NCBI RefSeq assembly: GCF_034627025.1
Contig: NZ_CP141048.1
Span: 1,624,001-1,688,000 of the forward strand
Direction of reading: 5' to 3'
Length of the DNA: 64,000 bases
Source: Microvirga lotononidis
Lineage (GTDB): Bacteria; Pseudomonadota; Alphaproteobacteria; Rhizobiales; Beijerinckiaceae
Below, one piece after another: positions 26,247 through 35,829 of this stretch. Position 1 is the first letter of the stretch, and each line of letters begins with the position of its first letter. The notes below the pieces were generated by a model, which did not search any database, was not told the DNA's origin, and saw nothing but the letters and a program-made list of their open reading frames with translations. A program made the position numbers and the translations under genes.

Positions 26247-26421
26247 TCCCGAGACGCGGACGCCGATCCGCCTTCGCCTGACGTGGAGCCGCCTCCGGCA
26301 AAGCTGCGCGACCTTGAGCCCGTTCCGAGCAGAGCATCGCCGGGCACCCGTCATCCTGGCCGACTGGACGACTTTCCCAAACGGCCGCAGAATGAAGCCG
26401 AGACGATGCCCTGAGGATGGA

Positions 26422-28176
26422 ATGAATCCGCAGAAGCAAAGGGTCGAGCGCCGGCTCGCCGCTATCCTGGCGGCCGATGTGGCAGGCTATTCGCGTCTCA
26501 TGGAGGCCGACGAGGTCGGAACCCTCCGGATTCTGACGGCCCATCGCGCGATCATGGACGGGCTCATCTCGGAGAATGGCGGGCGCATCGCCAATACGGC
26601 CGGGGACAGCCTCCTGGCCGAATTCCCTAGCGCGGTCGATGCCGTCCAATGCGCCGTCGAGATCCAGGAACGGCTCGGCCTGGAGCCCGGAAGCCAAAGC
26701 CTGCGGTTCCGCATCGGCGTGCATGTGGGCGACGTCATGGTGCGGGACGGCGACCTCCTCGGCGATGGGGTCAATGTGGCGGCGCGGCTGCAGGAGCTGG
26801 CGCCTCCGGGATCGATCTGCGTGTCGGAAACGGCCTATCATTACGTGCGCAAGCTCCTGCCGCTGTCATTCTCCGATCTCGGACCACAACGGGTGAAGAA
26901 CATGGAGGAGCCGGTCAGGGCCTATTCCCTGAAGCCCGGCCCCGTCGCTTCGACGAGCTCCGACCATGCCAAGCCCCTGTCACTTCCCGACAGGCCTTCG
27001 ATCGCCGTGCTTCCCTTTGCCAACCTGAGCGAAGACCCGCAGCAGGAGTACTTCGCCGACGGCCTCGTGGAGGACATCATCACGGGTTTGAGCCGGGTGA
27101 GGTCCTTTTTCGTGATCGCCCGGAACTCCTCGTTCACCTACAAGGGCCGTGCCGTCGATGTCAGGCAGGTCTCTCGTGAACTCGGCGTGCAATACGTTCT
27201 GGAGGGTAGCATCCGGAAGGCGGGATCGCGGGTCCGGATCGCCGGTCAGCTGATCGACGGCATGACCGGGCACCATGTCTGGGCCGATCGATTCGACGGC
27301 GACATGAGCGACATCTTCGAATTGCAGGACCGGGTCACGGAAAGCGTCGTCGGGGCGGTCGAACCCAGCATCCGGCTCGAGGAGATCCGGCAGGCCCACA
27401 ACAAGCCGACCACATCCGTCACAGCCTATGACCTGTACCTGCGCGCCCTGCCCTGTTTCTACAAAATGACCCGTGAGGGCTTCGCCGATGTCCGCAGGCT
27501 CACGAACGAGGCCTTGAGCATCGATCCCGGTTTCACGCTGGCGAAGGCGCTCGGCGCCTATATCCGCAGCATCTCGGTGAGCCAATGCTGGCACGAGCCG
27601 GACGATATCCGCGTCGCGATCCGCATGGCCCGCGAGGTGATGTCGGAGGCGCGCGACGACCCGACGAGCCTGCGTTTCGCGGCCCAGGTCCTCGCCTATA
27701 GCGCGAAGGATTACGAGGCTGCCCTGAACGCCATCGAACGTTCCCTGTCGCTCAACCCGAACTCGGCCCAGAGCTATACGAGCAGCGGGTGGGTCAACAC
27801 CCATGCCAGCCGCCCGCTCGTGGCGATCGACCATTTCCATAAGGCGATGCGGCTGAGCCCTCTGGACCCGGAGAAAGGCATCGCCCTTTCGGGAATCGGG
27901 ATGTGCTACCTCATGCTCGAACAGTTCGAGGAAGCCTTGAACTGGGGAGAAATCGCCCTGCGGGAGATGCCGGGCTACGGCTCGTCCTACAGGGTCGTCA
28001 TCGGGGCGCTCGTTGGGCTTGGGCGCCTGGATGAGGCGAAGATGGCGGCGGAACGCCTGATGGAAGCCTTCCCGACCTATACGCTGAGCCTGCAGAGACA
28101 GATCAACCCCTGGCGCGACCAGACCTTCGCCCAGCGTTATCTCGATGCGCTCCAGGCCGCGGGGATTCCTGAGTGA
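26422..28176 (+). CDS. Class III adenylate/guanylate cyclase with TolB-like and TPR domains
   Basis: This 584-residue protein starts with a class III cyclase catalytic domain (residues 10-175). The first metal-binding aspartate is in AAILAADVAGYSRLME and the second in TAGDSLLAEF, and LGDGVNVAARLQ is also present. Next comes a TolB-like domain (IAVLPFANLSEDPQQEYFAD to about residue 310), then TPR repeats to the end. This cyclase-TolB-TPR architecture is expanded in rhizobia, where such proteins are thought to make cAMP in response to signals sensed by the C-terminal part. No membrane helix is visible. The ATG at 26422 follows GAGG. Confidence 0.88.
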   Translation: MNPQKQRVERRLAAILAADVAGYSRLMEADEVGTLRILTAHRAIMDGLISENGGRIANTAGDSLLAEFPSAVDAVQCAVEIQERLGLEPGSQSLRFRIGVHVGDVMVRDGDLLGDGVNVAARLQELAPPGSICVSETAYHYVRKLLPLSFSDLGPQRVKNMEEPVRAYSLKPGPVASTSSDHAKPLSLPDRPSIAVLPFANLSEDPQQEYFADGLVEDIITGLSRVRSFFVIARNSSFTYKGRAVDVRQVSRELGVQYVLEGSIRKAGSRVRIAGQLIDGMTGHHVWADRFDGDMSDIFELQDRVTESVVGAVEPSIRLEEIRQAHNKPTTSVTAYDLYLRALPCFYKMTREGFADVRRLTNEALSIDPGFTLAKALGAYIRSISVSQCWHEPDDIRVAIRMAREVMSEARDDPTSLRFAAQVLAYSAKDYEAALNAIERSLSLNPNSAQSYTSSGWVNTHASRPLVAIDHFHKAMRLSPLDPEKGIALSGIGMCYLMLEQFEEALNWGEIALREMPGYGSSYRVVIGALVGLGRLDEAKMAAERLMEAFPTYTLSLQRQINPWRDQTFAQRYLDALQAAGIPE

Positions 28177-28185
28177 GCGCGATGG

Positions 28186-28941
28186 CTATGAAGCCATGCT
28201 CCGGGCCTCGTTCGCCAAGCGAATGAGCATGGGGCGCACCTCGTGCGGTCCCGTCAGGGCCTTCGGGAAGGACAGGCGCAGGATGTCGTCGCCCAAGGCC
28301 ATCTGGATGCCTTCGGGATCGATCCCGATGAGATGCCAAGCCCCTTCGCGGCCACCGCAGAGCTGAGTGGCATAGAGCCCCACTGCGTCGGCATGCTCGG
28401 CGTTCATGTGCTCGATCGCACCGGCTTCGAATTCGTAGAAGTCGAAGAACTCGGACATGTCGGCGAGCAGGTCCCCGGCCGTCATGCGATAGGCCCGGCC
28501 GAACCCGCCATTGAGGCTGCCGGATGAGACCTTGAGGCGCCAGAAACTGAAATCTGGGAAATCGACGTAGAGCTCGGCCTTGGGATGCTGCAGCAGGTAC
28601 CGGCGGCGGATATTCCTTGCTTCGTCCGCCTCCCGGTCGAGGCGCTCCGCGGTTGCCTGCAGGGTCAGACGCGGATGCGCCAGCGGATCACCCTTGCCGA
28701 TGGAGGAGATGAGCAGGGAACAGCGAGGATCGGCCTCCATCAGCCTCGTATGCACGGACAGCTGCGACGTGAGGATGACGGGAGCGCCGTCGAGATCCGT
28801 GCCGACCTGAACGAGGCTCGCAAACGGCATCCCGCTCTCCGCATCATTGGTGGCGAGCGCGCCGGAGCGGGCCGTGCGCATCAGCCTCTTGGCCAGGGCG
28901 CGAGCGTCATCGTCGACGGGCAGAATCGGGTCTTTCGCCAT
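28186..28941 (-). CDS. HugZ-like pyridoxamine 5'-phosphate oxidase family protein
   Basis: This 251-residue protein has an N-terminal split-barrel flavin/heme-binding domain (RSGALATNDAESGMPFASLV, residues 24-43) and a C-terminal DUF2470 domain (AIEHMNAEHADAVGLYAT near residue 177). This two-domain layout is that of HugZ/HutZ heme-degrading or heme-storage proteins. It is single and convergent with the cyclase gene, 9 bases apart end to end. A role in heme handling is inferred from the family. Confidence 0.85.
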   Translation of the reverse strand: MAKDPILPVDDDARALAKRLMRTARSGALATNDAESGMPFASLVQVGTDLDGAPVILTSQLSVHTRLMEADPRCSLLISSIGKGDPLAHPRLTLQATAERLDREADEARNIRRRYLLQHPKAELYVDFPDFSFWRLKVSSGSLNGGFGRAYRMTAGDLLADMSEFFDFYEFEAGAIEHMNAEHADAVGLYATQLCGGREGAWHLIGIDPEGIQMALGDDILRLSFPKALTGPHEVRPMLIRLANEARSMAS

Positions 28942-29163
28942 CTCGTGTCCTCCGGGCCTCGATGGCGGGATTATACCCGCCGAGGATCAGGCCTCATAGG
29001 GGCGCTCATCGGCCGAAGTCCAGACCTTGGCCCTGTCCGCTCCGCGTCATGTCCGGACGCGGCCGGCAAGCCCTTAGCTCCGGGCGGCCAAGGATTGTAC
29101 GGCGGTTGATCTTGTCTCCGATGCAACATTAGACCAAGGATTGAGATGGGAAACGTTGACTTC

Positions 29164-29177
29164 CCAAAACGTTTTGG
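29164..29177. promoter_or_regulatory. LacI-family operator
   Basis: CCAAAACGTTTTGG is a perfect 14-bp palindrome with the central CG typical of LacI-family sites. It lies 36 bases before the start of a lacI-type gene. A weaker AAACGTT sits just upstream at about 29150. It is the likely autoregulatory site and may also control the transporter operon. Confidence 0.75.
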
Positions 29178-29213
29178 AGATCTAGTTGTGGCTATAAGGA
29201 GAGCAGACCCCCC

Positions 29214-30221
29214 GTGTCGAACCTGAAGCTTCTCGCTCAATCGCTCGGCCTGTCGATCACGACGGTGTCGCGAGCCCTTGACGGTTATTCCGACGTGGCC
29301 CCGGCCACGCGCGAGCGCGTTCAGGCTGCGGCTCAGGCCATGAACTATCGCCCGAACCCGGCCGCCCGCAGTCTGCGGCGGCGCAAGGCCGAAGCGGTGG
29401 CCGTGACCCTGCCGACGGAGCCGGGCCGGTTCGGCCCTCCCATCTTCCTGAACATGCTGGCCGCCTGCGGGCAGCGCTTGGCCGAGGAAGGCCTCGACCT
29501 GATGCTGCTGCCCATCGCTGGACGCGCCGGCGAGATGGACACCTATCGGCGGCTCCTGGACGGCCGCCGGGCCGATGCGGTGATCGTGGTGCGCACGCGG
29601 CTCGAGGATGAGCGTGTCGCCTTCCTGACGGAACGCGGCATCCCGTTCGTCACTCATGGCAGGACTGCCAGATCGGAAGAGCACGCCTTCATCGACGGAG
29701 ATGGCGAGGCCGGTTTCAGGGAAGCCGCTCGACAGCTCGCCGCCACGGGCCATCGGCGTATCGCCCATATCGCCGCGCCGCAGGATCTCACCTTCGCGCA
29801 CTTGCGCCGCAGGGGCTGGCTTGCGGCGCTCGAAGACTTGGGCGCTTCGGAGCCGCTCGAATACACGGCGCAGCCGACGGAAGCCGGCGGCTATGAGGCC
29901 GCGCAATGGCTGCTCCAGCAGAGCGACCCTCCCACCGCATTGTTGTGCGCAACCGACAGCATGGCGATCGGAGCCCTGAGCGCGCTCAAGGAGCGCGGCC
30001 TCGCCGCCGGGCGCGATATCGCGGTGATCGGCCACGACAATCTGCCCTCCGCGGCTTTCACCGATCCGCCGTTGTCGAGCATGGAAATCGCCGCCCCCGA
30101 TGTGGGCCGGCAATTGGCCGATATGCTGATCGCCCGGCTCGGCGGACGCGACGCCCGTGAGCTGCAAACCATTCTGCCGGTTCGGCAGGTTCCGAGGTCC
30201 ACCCACGGACCGGCGGACTAA
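29214..30221 (+). CDS. LacI family transcriptional regulator
   Basis: This 335-residue repressor has an N-terminal helix-turn-helix (LAQSLGLSITTVSRALDGYS) and hinge helix (NPAARSLRRRKAEA), followed by a periplasmic-binding-like sugar-sensing domain with IPFVTHGRT and the closing VIGHDNLPSAAFTDPPLSS. The GTG start puts the HTH at the very N-terminus. It directly precedes an ABC sugar transporter operon and is its likely local regulator, acting at the palindrome upstream. Confidence 0.93.
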   Translation: MSNLKLLAQSLGLSITTVSRALDGYSDVAPATRERVQAAAQAMNYRPNPAARSLRRRKAEAVAVTLPTEPGRFGPPIFLNMLAACGQRLAEEGLDLMLLPIAGRAGEMDTYRRLLDGRRADAVIVVRTRLEDERVAFLTERGIPFVTHGRTARSEEHAFIDGDGEAGFREAARQLAATGHRRIAHIAAPQDLTFAHLRRRGWLAALEDLGASEPLEYTAQPTEAGGYEAAQWLLQQSDPPTALLCATDSMAIGALSALKERGLAAGRDIAVIGHDNLPSAAFTDPPLSSMEIAAPDVGRQLADMLIARLGGRDARELQTILPVRQVPRSTHGPAD

Positions 30222-30288
30222 GTCTGACGCCCTCGATCTTCCGGCCCCGGATCGAGCGGCAACGAGAAGGGACCGATGGAGGAAGGAA

Positions 30289-31572
30289 ATGACGCATCCG
30301 GTATCGCTTCGCGCCATTGCCGCCGCGGCAGCCCTTTTCGGGGGGCTCACCGTCGCGCAGGCGCAGGAAACGATCTTTTACTCGACGCAGCTTCGTCCCA
30401 TCGAGGAAGCGACGAAAGTCCGTGAAGTCCTGCTGAAAGGCATCCCGGGCAAGACCACCTACGTGGTGGACGAGCCGCCCGCCTTCGCCGTCCGCATGAA
30501 GGCGGAGACGCAGGCGGGCAAGCGCACGGCGAGCGTCGTCGGCGCATTGCACGGCGAATTGCAGCCGCACGTTCCGGCCGATCTCCAGCCCGTCGACGAC
30601 GTGGCCGCGAAGCTGACGGATCGCGGCATTCCGGCAAGCCTGATGGATCTCGGCAAGCTCGGCACGGGCCAGCAGCAATACATCCCGTGGATGCAGGCCA
30701 CTTACGTGATGGTCGCCAACAAGCAGGCCCTGCAATACCTGCCGGCCGGCGCGGACGTGAACACGCTCACCTATGCGCAGCTCCAGCAATGGGGCAAGAA
30801 CATCGTCGACAAGACCGGGCAGCGCCGCCTCGGCTTCCCGGCCGGTCCGACGGGCCTCCTGCCGCGGTTCTTCCAGGGTTATTTCTATCCGTCCTTCACG
30901 GGCGGCGTGGTCACGACCTTCAAGTCTCCCGATGCGGAAGCCGGATGGAACGCGCTGAAGGATTTGTGGGCGGTGTCGAATCCCAATTCGACCAACTACA
31001 ACTTCATGCAGGAGCCGCTGCTCTCGGGCGAGGTGTGGATCGCGTGGGATCACATCGCCCGCGTGAAGGAAGCACTCACCCTGCAGCCCGATCAGTTCGT
31101 CGCCTTCCCGGCTCCGGCCGGCCCGAAGGGACGCGGCTACATGCCGGTGATCGCCGGCCTCGCCATCCCGAAGGACGCGCCAAACCGCGCGGGCGCCGTG
31201 GCGGTGATCGAACACCTCACCAAGCCCGAGACGCAGCTGGCGACGGCCGCCGAAGTCGGCTTCTTCCCGGTCGTGAAGGCGGAGCTCCCGTCGGATCTAG
31301 CACCCGGCATCAAGGCGCTCGCCGGCGCGGTGGCGGCGACGCAGAACGCCAAGGACGCGCTCGTGTCGCTCCTGCCCGTGGGCCTCGGCGCCAAGGGCGG
31401 CGAGTTCAACAAGGTCTACATGGACTCGTTCCAGCGCATCGTGCTGCGCAACGAGCCGGTCAAGGACGTGCTTGAAGCCCAGGCGAAGGTTCTCGACACG
31501 CTCATGAAGGAAACCGGCGCGCCGTGCTGGGCTCCGGACAAGCCGAGCCAAGGCGCCTGCCCGGTTCAATAA
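30289..31572 (+). CDS. ABC sugar transporter, periplasmic substrate-binding protein
   Basis: This 427-residue solute-binding protein has a signal peptide (MTHPVSLRAIAAAAALFGGL, cleaved after AQAQ). It is of the CUT1 type (extracellular solute-binding family 1), with the late motif FQRIVLRNEPVKDVLEAQAK typical of the group. The ATG at 30289 follows GGAGGAAGGAA. It is followed by two permeases, an ATPase and a glycosidase. The substrate is probably a glycoside, possibly the substrate of the hydrolase at the operon end. Confidence 0.92.
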   Translation: MTHPVSLRAIAAAAALFGGLTVAQAQETIFYSTQLRPIEEATKVREVLLKGIPGKTTYVVDEPPAFAVRMKAETQAGKRTASVVGALHGELQPHVPADLQPVDDVAAKLTDRGIPASLMDLGKLGTGQQQYIPWMQATYVMVANKQALQYLPAGADVNTLTYAQLQQWGKNIVDKTGQRRLGFPAGPTGLLPRFFQGYFYPSFTGGVVTTFKSPDAEAGWNALKDLWAVSNPNSTNYNFMQEPLLSGEVWIAWDHIARVKEALTLQPDQFVAFPAPAGPKGRGYMPVIAGLAIPKDAPNRAGAVAVIEHLTKPETQLATAAEVGFFPVVKAELPSDLAPGIKALAGAVAATQNAKDALVSLLPVGLGAKGGEFNKVYMDSFQRIVLRNEPVKDVLEAQAKVLDTLMKETGAPCWAPDKPSQGACPVQ

Positions 31573-31586
31573 CCCTGACCTGTCAA

Positions 31587-31612
31587 GCCCGGCGAAGATG
31601 ACTTCGCCGGGC
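31587..31612 (+). terminator. Intercistronic hairpin after the binding-protein gene
   Basis: GCCCGGCGAAG and CTTCGCCGGGC form a perfect 11-bp stem with a 4-base loop, placed between the binding-protein and first permease genes. No T-run follows. In ABC operons such hairpins protect or partly terminate the message so that the binding protein is made in excess. Confidence 0.7.
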
Positions 31613-31638
31613 CCTTCCCTCGCGAGTGGAGCGGCTTG

Positions 31639-32490
31639 ATGCCTGCGCGCACCTCCTGGATTCCCTATGCGCTGATCGCACCATCGGTCGTCTTCTTAAG
31701 CGCGCTGTTCCTCGTGCCGCTCGTGCAGACGGTCTGGCTGTCGTTCTCCGCAGGCGAAGGCCTGTCGCTCGAAAATTACCAGCGCATGGCCGGGGACCTG
31801 AATTTCGCGCTCGCCATCAAAAACACGTTCCTGCTCACCCTCGTGGTCGTGCCGCTCCAGGTCGTTCTGGCGCTTGGCATGGCCACCATGGTGACGAAAC
31901 TCGACAAGGGCCGCGACCTGGTCTTGTGGGTGCTCACCATTCCGCTCGGAATCTCGGATCTCGCAGCCGGTCTCGCCTGGCTCGCCCTGCTCCAGAACAC
32001 GGGCTACCTGAACTCCGCGCTTTACGCCCTCGGCCTCATCCAGGGTCCGACAGGATGGCTCTCGCAGGAGACGCCCGTCGCCCTGTTCTTCGCCATCGTG
32101 CTCGCGGAACTCTGGCGCGCCACCGCCATCGTGCTGGTGATCCTGATCGCGGGCCTGCAGCTGATCCCGAAGGAATTCGCGGAAGCGGCCGAGATCTTCG
32201 GCGCCAAGCCGTGGACGCGCTTCACCCGGATCACCCTGCCGCTTCTGAAGCCCAGCCTGCAATCGGCCCTGATCCTGCGCACGGTTCTCGCCTTCGAGGT
32301 CTTCGCCGTCGTCTATGCGCTCGGCGGACGCAACTTCCCGGTTCTCGCCGGCGAGGCCTATGTCTGGCAGAACGACAACCAGAACTATGGCGTCGCCGCC
32401 GCCTACGCGGTGCTCATCATGGCGATCTCCCTCGCCGCAACGGCCCTTTACCTGCGCGTAATGAGGACGCGTCCGGAGCAGCTTCCATGA
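31639..32490 (+). CDS. ABC sugar transporter permease (MalF-like)
   Basis: This 283-residue inner-membrane permease of the CUT1 family has six hydrophobic segments. The EAA loop is present as EFAEAAEIFGAKPWTRFTRI near residues 180-199, where the ATPase docks. The ATG at 31639 is preferred over the TTG just before it. It overlaps the next permease by 4 bases (ATGA). Confidence 0.92.
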   Translation: MPARTSWIPYALIAPSVVFLSALFLVPLVQTVWLSFSAGEGLSLENYQRMAGDLNFALAIKNTFLLTLVVVPLQVVLALGMATMVTKLDKGRDLVLWVLTIPLGISDLAAGLAWLALLQNTGYLNSALYALGLIQGPTGWLSQETPVALFFAIVLAELWRATAIVLVILIAGLQLIPKEFAEAAEIFGAKPWTRFTRITLPLLKPSLQSALILRTVLAFEVFAVVYALGGRNFPVLAGEAYVWQNDNQNYGVAAAYAVLIMAISLAATALYLRVMRTRPEQLP

Positions 32491-33347
32491 CGACCAGCGC
32501 TGCAGAACTCAAACCCGCCTCCGCGAGCCGCGCCATGGCTCTTCCCTCGGCGCGACGCCTGCTTCTCTGGACGGGTCTTGCGGTGCTCATCGCCTGGGTG
32601 CTGGTGCCGATCTATCTCGTGGCCCTCGGCGCCTTCGGCGGCCGGCTCGGCGTGTTCCGCTGGCCGAAATCGATCTGGCCCGCGGACCTATCCTTCGCGG
32701 CCATGAGCCAGTTCCTCGCCATCGAGGGCGTGTTCAACGCCCTCGTCAATTCGCTCATCGCCGCCGGGCTGACCGTGGTGTTCTCCATCGCACTGGGCGC
32801 TCCCGCCGGCTATGCGCTGGCGCGCTATACCTTTCGCGGGCAGAACGCCTATCGGCTGCTCGTCCTTCTCACCCGCGCCTTCCCGCTCGCCATCCTGGCG
32901 CTGCCGCTCACCGTGTCGTTCATCCGCCTCGGCCTCTACGACACGCCCTTCGGCGTCTCGCTCATTCACACGGTGCTCGCTTTGCCCTTCGCGGCCCTCG
33001 TCACGCAAAGCCTCTTCATGGGCATTCCGCGCGAATACGAGGAGGCCGCTTGGGTGTTCGGCTGCACGCGCTTCCAGGCCTTCATGAAGGTGGTTCTGCC
33101 GCTCGCATTGCCTGGCCTGGCCGCGACGGCGATCTTCGCCTTCGTGATCTCCTGGAACGAAGTGTTCGCCGCCTCGATCCTCACCGTGCGCGAGCGGACA
33201 CTCACGGCCTATCTGCTCCGGATCCTGGCCGAGAGCCCGTTGCATTACCGCTTCGCCGGCGGCTTCATCCTCATCATCCCTTCCGTGCTCTTCATCTTCG
33301 CCGTGAGACGATACCTCTTCGCGGTGTGGGGCATCGCCAGCAAGTAA
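32487..33347 (+). CDS. ABC sugar transporter permease (MalG-like)
   Basis: This 286-residue second permease has a cytoplasmic N-terminus and about six membrane helices. Its EAA loop EYEEAAWVFGCTRFQAFMKV is near residues 183-202. The start overlaps the stop of the first permease, which indicates coupled translation and a heterodimeric channel. A long cytoplasmic N-terminus of about 25 residues is typical of MalG-like subunits. Confidence 0.92.
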   Translation: MTTSAAELKPASASRAMALPSARRLLLWTGLAVLIAWVLVPIYLVALGAFGGRLGVFRWPKSIWPADLSFAAMSQFLAIEGVFNALVNSLIAAGLTVVFSIALGAPAGYALARYTFRGQNAYRLLVLLTRAFPLAILALPLTVSFIRLGLYDTPFGVSLIHTVLALPFAALVTQSLFMGIPREYEEAAWVFGCTRFQAFMKVVLPLALPGLAATAIFAFVISWNEVFAASILTVRERTLTAYLLRILAESPLHYRFAGGFILIIPSVLFIFAVRRYLFAVWGIASK

Positions 33348-33358
33348 CGGATAACCTC

Positions 33359-34408
33359 ATGGCTGACATCGTCATCGATCGCGTCGTCAAGGAGTTCGGC
33401 TCCTTCCGCGCCCTGCAGGAAGTCTCGCTCACCGTGAACGACGGCGAGTTCGTGGCTCTGCTCGGCCCCTCCGGCTGCGGCAAGACCACGCTTTTGCGCA
33501 TCATTGCCGGGCTCGAGACCCAGAGCTCCGGCCGCGTCGTCATCGGCGGGCAGGATGTGAGCACGCTGGCTCCGCGCAAACGCGGACTGGCGATGGTGTT
33601 CCAGAACTACGCCGTCTTCCCGCACATGACCGTGTTCGAGAACGTCGCCTTCGGGCTGCGGATGCAGAAGGCCTCTCAGGCGGAGGTCAAGCGCAAGGTC
33701 GAACGCGCTGCGGCCCTGCTGCACATCGAGCCCTATCTCGACCGCTATCCGGCGAAACTCTCCGGCGGACAGCGCCAGCGCGTGGCGGTGGCGCGCGCGC
33801 TCGCCGTCGAACCGGCCGTGCTCCTCATGGACGAGCCGCTCTCCAATCTCGACGCGCTCCTGCGGCTCGAGATGCGCACGGAGCTGAAGGCGGTTCTGCG
33901 CGAGGCCGGAACCACGACGATCTACGTGACCCATGACCAGACCGAGGCCATGGGCCTCGCCGACCGCATCGCCGTCATGTACGGCGGCAAGATCGAGCAG
34001 ATCGGCTCGCCGCTCGACATCTACGCCACGCCCGCCACCCGCTTCGTCGGTGGCTTCATCGGCTCGCCGCCCATGAACTTCATCAAGGTCCGGTCGAGCC
34101 ACGGCACCGCGCGGATCGGCGATGCCGCCCTGCCCTGCCCGACGACGGCCGGGGACCTGGAACTCGGTTTGCGCGGCGAGGATGCGAGCCTCGAGCCCGA
34201 CGGCTCGGGCATTCCGTTCGACGTGCGCGTCGTGGAGCCGATGGGCTCGCACCTGCTCCTCACCGGGTCCATCGACGGTCAGCTCGCCCGCATCGTCGCG
34301 CCGCCGACCGCCAAGGTGAATGCCGGCGAGCGCGTGGGACTGACCGTGGATCCCGCACGCCTGACCTGGATCGACAGCACCACCGGGCGCTCCCTCGCCC
34401 GCGCTTGA
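33359..34408 (+). CDS. ABC sugar transporter ATP-binding protein (UgpC/MalK type)
   Basis: This 349-residue ATPase energises the transporter. Walker A GPSGCGKTT is near residue 38, the signature LSGGQRQRVAVARAL near residue 134 and Walker B VLLMDEPLSNLDA near residue 155. The H-loop is in YVTHDQTEAM. A C-terminal TOBE/OB regulatory region of about 110 residues is typical of the MalK group. It starts 11 bases after the second permease. Confidence 0.94.
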   Translation: MADIVIDRVVKEFGSFRALQEVSLTVNDGEFVALLGPSGCGKTTLLRIIAGLETQSSGRVVIGGQDVSTLAPRKRGLAMVFQNYAVFPHMTVFENVAFGLRMQKASQAEVKRKVERAAALLHIEPYLDRYPAKLSGGQRQRVAVARALAVEPAVLLMDEPLSNLDALLRLEMRTELKAVLREAGTTTIYVTHDQTEAMGLADRIAVMYGGKIEQIGSPLDIYATPATRFVGGFIGSPPMNFIKVRSSHGTARIGDAALPCPTTAGDLELGLRGEDASLEPDGSGIPFDVRVVEPMGSHLLLTGSIDGQLARIVAPPTAKVNAGERVGLTVDPARLTWIDSTTGRSLARA

Positions 34409-34433
34409 ATTTATGAATTGAAGGACCTTTGAG

Positions 34434-35711
34434 ATGACCATGCTTCCGAGGGAAGAGGCCGCGCGCGCCATTCTCGCACGCAACGATCGCGGCGGTTACA
34501 CGGTGCCCACCGACCGACTCTATCCGTTCCAGTGGAACTGGGATTCCGCCTTCGTGGCCATCGGCTTTTCCCTGTTCGACGTGGACCGGGCCTATCGCGA
34601 ACTGGAGCGCCTGACCGAGGGCCAGTGGGACGACGGCATGATCCCGCACATCGTGTTCCACGCGCCGAGCGACACCTATTTTCCCGGCCCGGACGTGTGG
34701 GGCACGCGCCACCGGGTCCCGACCTCGGGCATCACGCAGCCGGCGGTCTTCGGCATGGCGCTCCGCCATGTCCACGAGGCGGCCCTCGCAACCGGAACAG
34801 CCGGCGCGACGGAGCGGACGAAAGCCCTGTTCAAGGCGGCCCTGCGCTCGCACCGGTGGTGGCTGAACGCGCGCGACCCGGAAGGACTCGGCCTCGTGTC
34901 GATCCTTCACCCCTGGGAGAGCGGAAGCGACAACTCGCCCGCCTGGGACGAGGCGCTCGCCCGCGTGCCGACGACCACGACGACCACGATCCGCCGCAAG
35001 GACACGGGCCATGTGGATGCGTCCATGCGTCCGCGCGACGAGGATTACCAGCGTTTCATCCATCTCGTCGACACTTATCGGGATTGCGGCTGGAACCCGG
35101 AGCGGCAATGGGCGGCGGCTCCCTTCAAGGTCGCCGACGTGCAGATGACGGCCATCCTGGCGCGTTCGACCGCCGACCTCATGCACCTTGCCGAAACCTT
35201 GGGAACGGACGAGGAGAAGGCCGAGCTCTCGCGCATGCACGACAGGCTGCGCGCGGGCCTCGCCCGCCGCTGGCGCCCCGACCTTTCCCGCTTCGTCAAT
35301 CTCGACCTGATCTCGGGCCGGGACATCGAGACGCCCACCCAGGCCGGCTTCATTCCTCTCGTCGCCTTGGCGCTCGACGACGGGCAGCGGACGGCCATCG
35401 TGGCGGAGATCGAGCGTTGGCTCGCCGGCATGTTCGCCGGCGTTCCCTCGACGCCGTCCTTCTCGCCGGCCTTCGAACCGAAGCGCTATTGGCGCGGCCC
35501 GGTCTGGGCGGTGATCAACTGGCTCATCTGCGATGGCTTGCGCCTGAACGGATCGGAGGATCTCGCGCGCCGGATCGAGCAGACCATCGTCCAGGCCATC
35601 GAGAGCGCCGGTTTCTGCGAGTATTTCGACCCGACGACGGGCGAAGGCCTGGGCGGCGATACCTTCTCCTGGACCGCCGCCGCCTACATGGTGCTTGGCC
35701 GACGGACCTGA
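34434..35711 (+). CDS. GH63/MGH1-like glycoside hydrolase
   Basis: This 425-residue protein of the (a/a)6-barrel glycosidase group lacks a signal peptide, so it acts in the cytoplasm on the imported sugar. It has LYPFQWNWDSAFVAIGF near residue 29, HPWESGSDNSPAWDEA near residue 160 with the probable catalytic acid, and KRYWRGPVWAVINWL near residue 345. The motif set matches GH63-type enzymes, including bacterial mannosyl- and glucosylglycerate hydrolases. It ends the LacI-ABC operon, which hints that the system imports a compatible-solute glycoside. That substrate is an inference. Confidence 0.8.
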   Translation: MTMLPREEAARAILARNDRGGYTVPTDRLYPFQWNWDSAFVAIGFSLFDVDRAYRELERLTEGQWDDGMIPHIVFHAPSDTYFPGPDVWGTRHRVPTSGITQPAVFGMALRHVHEAALATGTAGATERTKALFKAALRSHRWWLNARDPEGLGLVSILHPWESGSDNSPAWDEALARVPTTTTTTIRRKDTGHVDASMRPRDEDYQRFIHLVDTYRDCGWNPERQWAAAPFKVADVQMTAILARSTADLMHLAETLGTDEEKAELSRMHDRLRAGLARRWRPDLSRFVNLDLISGRDIETPTQAGFIPLVALALDDGQRTAIVAEIERWLAGMFAGVPSTPSFSPAFEPKRYWRGPVWAVINWLICDGLRLNGSEDLARRIEQTIVQAIESAGFCEYFDPTTGEGLGGDTFSWTAAAYMVLGRRT

Positions 35712-35735
35712 CGACCTGACCATCCGCTTTCTCCG

Positions 35736-35766
35736 CAGCCCTGCGACGCAAAGCGTCAAAGGGCTG
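35736..35766 (+). terminator. Hairpin at the end of the sugar operon
   Basis: CAGCCCT pairs with AGGGCTG around an inner stem GACGC-AAA-GCGTC. The hairpin starts 24 bases after the hydrolase stop, at the right place for the operon end. The downstream T content is modest (TCGCGTTTCAT). Confidence 0.55.
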
Positions 35767-35829
35767 TCGCGTTTCATCAAGCGATCGCGTCCGATTGCGC
35801 TATGATGATCCGAGAAGGGCAGGAAAGCG

